From: Lacinutrix sp. 5H-3-7-4
Lineage (GTDB): Bacteria > Bacteroidota > Bacteroidia > Flavobacteriales > Flavobacteriaceae
Length of the DNA: 64,000 bases
Assembly: GCF_000211855.2 (NCBI RefSeq)
Contig: NC_015638.1
Span: 2,577,001-2,641,000 of the forward strand
Direction: 5' to 3'
Positions within the stretch are counted from its first letter, which is position 1, and the number at the start of each line of letters is the position of its first letter. This document shows positions 63,363 to 64,000 of the stretch, piece after piece. Under the pieces are notes generated by a model. That model searched no databases, had not been told where the DNA came from, and saw only the letters and a program-made list of their open reading frames with translations. A program made the translations under genes and the position numbers.

Positions 63363-64000
63363 TTATAATTTTTCTTTTAAATACTTTCCTGTTTCAGAGG
63401 ATTTTACTTTTATAATTTCTTCTGGTGTACCAAAAGCCACTAAATTACCACCATTTTCTCCACCAGTTGGACCTAAATCTATAATGTGGTCTGCACATTT
63501 TATTAGTTCTAAATTATGTTCTACAACAATAATAGAATGTCCTTTTTCAATTAAAGCATTAAAAGATTTTAGTAGTTTTTGTATGTCATGAAAATGTAAT
63601 CCTGTTGTAGGTTCATCAAAAATAAATAATGCAGTTTCTTTAGTGTTTCCTTTTCCTAAAAACGATGCTAATTTAATACGTTGTGCTTCACCACCAGAAA
63701 GTGTAGAGGAACTTTGACCTAAGGTTACATAACCTAAACCTACGTCTTGTAAAGGCTGTAATTTATTTTTAATTTTAGTAACATGATTAGTGTCAAAAAA
63801 TGCAATGGCATCATCAATTGTCATGTTTAAAATATCGTCAATATTCTTATCGGCAAAAGTAACCTCAAGTACTTCTTTTTTAAAGCGTTTACCTTTACAG
63901 GTTTCACATTCTAAATGCACATCGGCCATAAATTGCATTTCTATAGTTACTTCACCTTCACCTTTACAAGTTTCACAACGTCCGCCATCTACATTAAAAC
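63363..64000 (-). CDS. uvrA: UvrA, excinuclease ABC subunit A (C-terminal part)
   Basis: The gene runs past the right edge; the visible 212 codons are the end. On the minus strand the last zinc-finger module is seen ([10 protein letters not shown] ... [11 protein letters not shown]), followed by the ABC signature [15 protein letters not shown], Walker [17 protein letters not shown] and the [20 protein letters not shown]. UvrA recognises DNA damage and loads UvrB in nucleotide excision repair. Confidence 0.95.
   Translation of the reverse strand, partial: FNVDGGRCETCKGEGEVTIEMQFMADVHLECETCKGKRFKKEVLEVTFADKNIDDILNMTIDDAIAFFDTNHVTKIKNKLQPLQDVGLGYVTLGQSSSTLSGGEAQRIKLASFLGKGNTKETALFIFDEPTTGLHFHDIQKLLKSFNALIEKGHSIIVVEHNLELIKCADHIIDLGPTGGENGGNLVAFGTPEEIIKVKSSETGKYLKEKL

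Noticed and set aside
1-64000. rRNA, tRNA, CRISPR, prophage, restriction-modification and complete insertion sequences
   Set aside because: No matching sequences or genes were found by eye on either strand.

Overview
The window is chromosomal DNA of a low-GC marine-type Flavobacteriaceae (phylum Bacteroidota). Evidence: AT-rich codon use; Bacteroidota-type promoter boxes (TAnnTTTG) rather than E. coli -10/-35 boxes; SusC/TonB-dependent receptor proteins with CarbopepD_reg domains; DUF4834 and DUF3667 genes; a split menaquinone operon; and the sulfonolipid-type gene pair. Genus cannot be fixed by eye. No rRNA, tRNA, CRISPR array, prophage or classical IS was seen.

Layout. 1-8466: menaquinone biosynthesis (3' end of menD, DUF2853, cvfB, then menB-menA-menC-CPBP protease-menE). 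8561-10657: VWA protein fused to SusC-like domains. 10687-13582 (minus): acyl-CoA carboxylase beta chain and an MFS transporter. 13711-15422: FMN reductase, MarR regulator, pirin. 15511-17388: small membrane protein and EttA. 17442-18667 (minus): two overlapping tiny membrane proteins and an MBL-fold lipoprotein.

18840-29562 is the most unusual region: a one-direction run of mostly unrecognised genes (long coiled-coil protein, 352-residue protein, secreted protein, AAA+ ATPase with a pore-loop motif, Nudix hydrolase, 411-residue protein, three membrane proteins). Two probable insertions interrupt it: a structured roughly 98-bp repeat with a PemK/MazF toxin-antitoxin pair, and a GIY-YIG nuclease gene framed by REP-like palindromes. 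I suggest a conserved multi-protein membrane or stress machine; the function is not known.

29564-46735: GNAT, hutG and hutI (histidine breakdown), Crp/Fnr regulator, fumC, glycosyltransferase, LpxR-like lipid A deacylase, TonB-dependent outer-membrane protein, a tandem ArsC pair of which one has lost its cysteine, prfB with a programmed +1 frameshift, threonine aldolase, a 23-residue-repeat OmpA protein, and YbaB.

46867-64000: oligopeptidase B; a cysteine-synthase-like enzyme next to an alpha-oxoamine synthase (a good candidate for sulfonolipid/capnine synthesis) with a convergent GNAT-fold protein; an outer-membrane transporter-like protein; DUF4834; a YfhO / glycosyltransferase / flippase envelope polysaccharide group; two related secreted proteins flanking a half-length DEAD-box protein; DUF3667; and the 3' end of uvrA at the right edge. 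Many gene pairs converge on shared bidirectional terminators.
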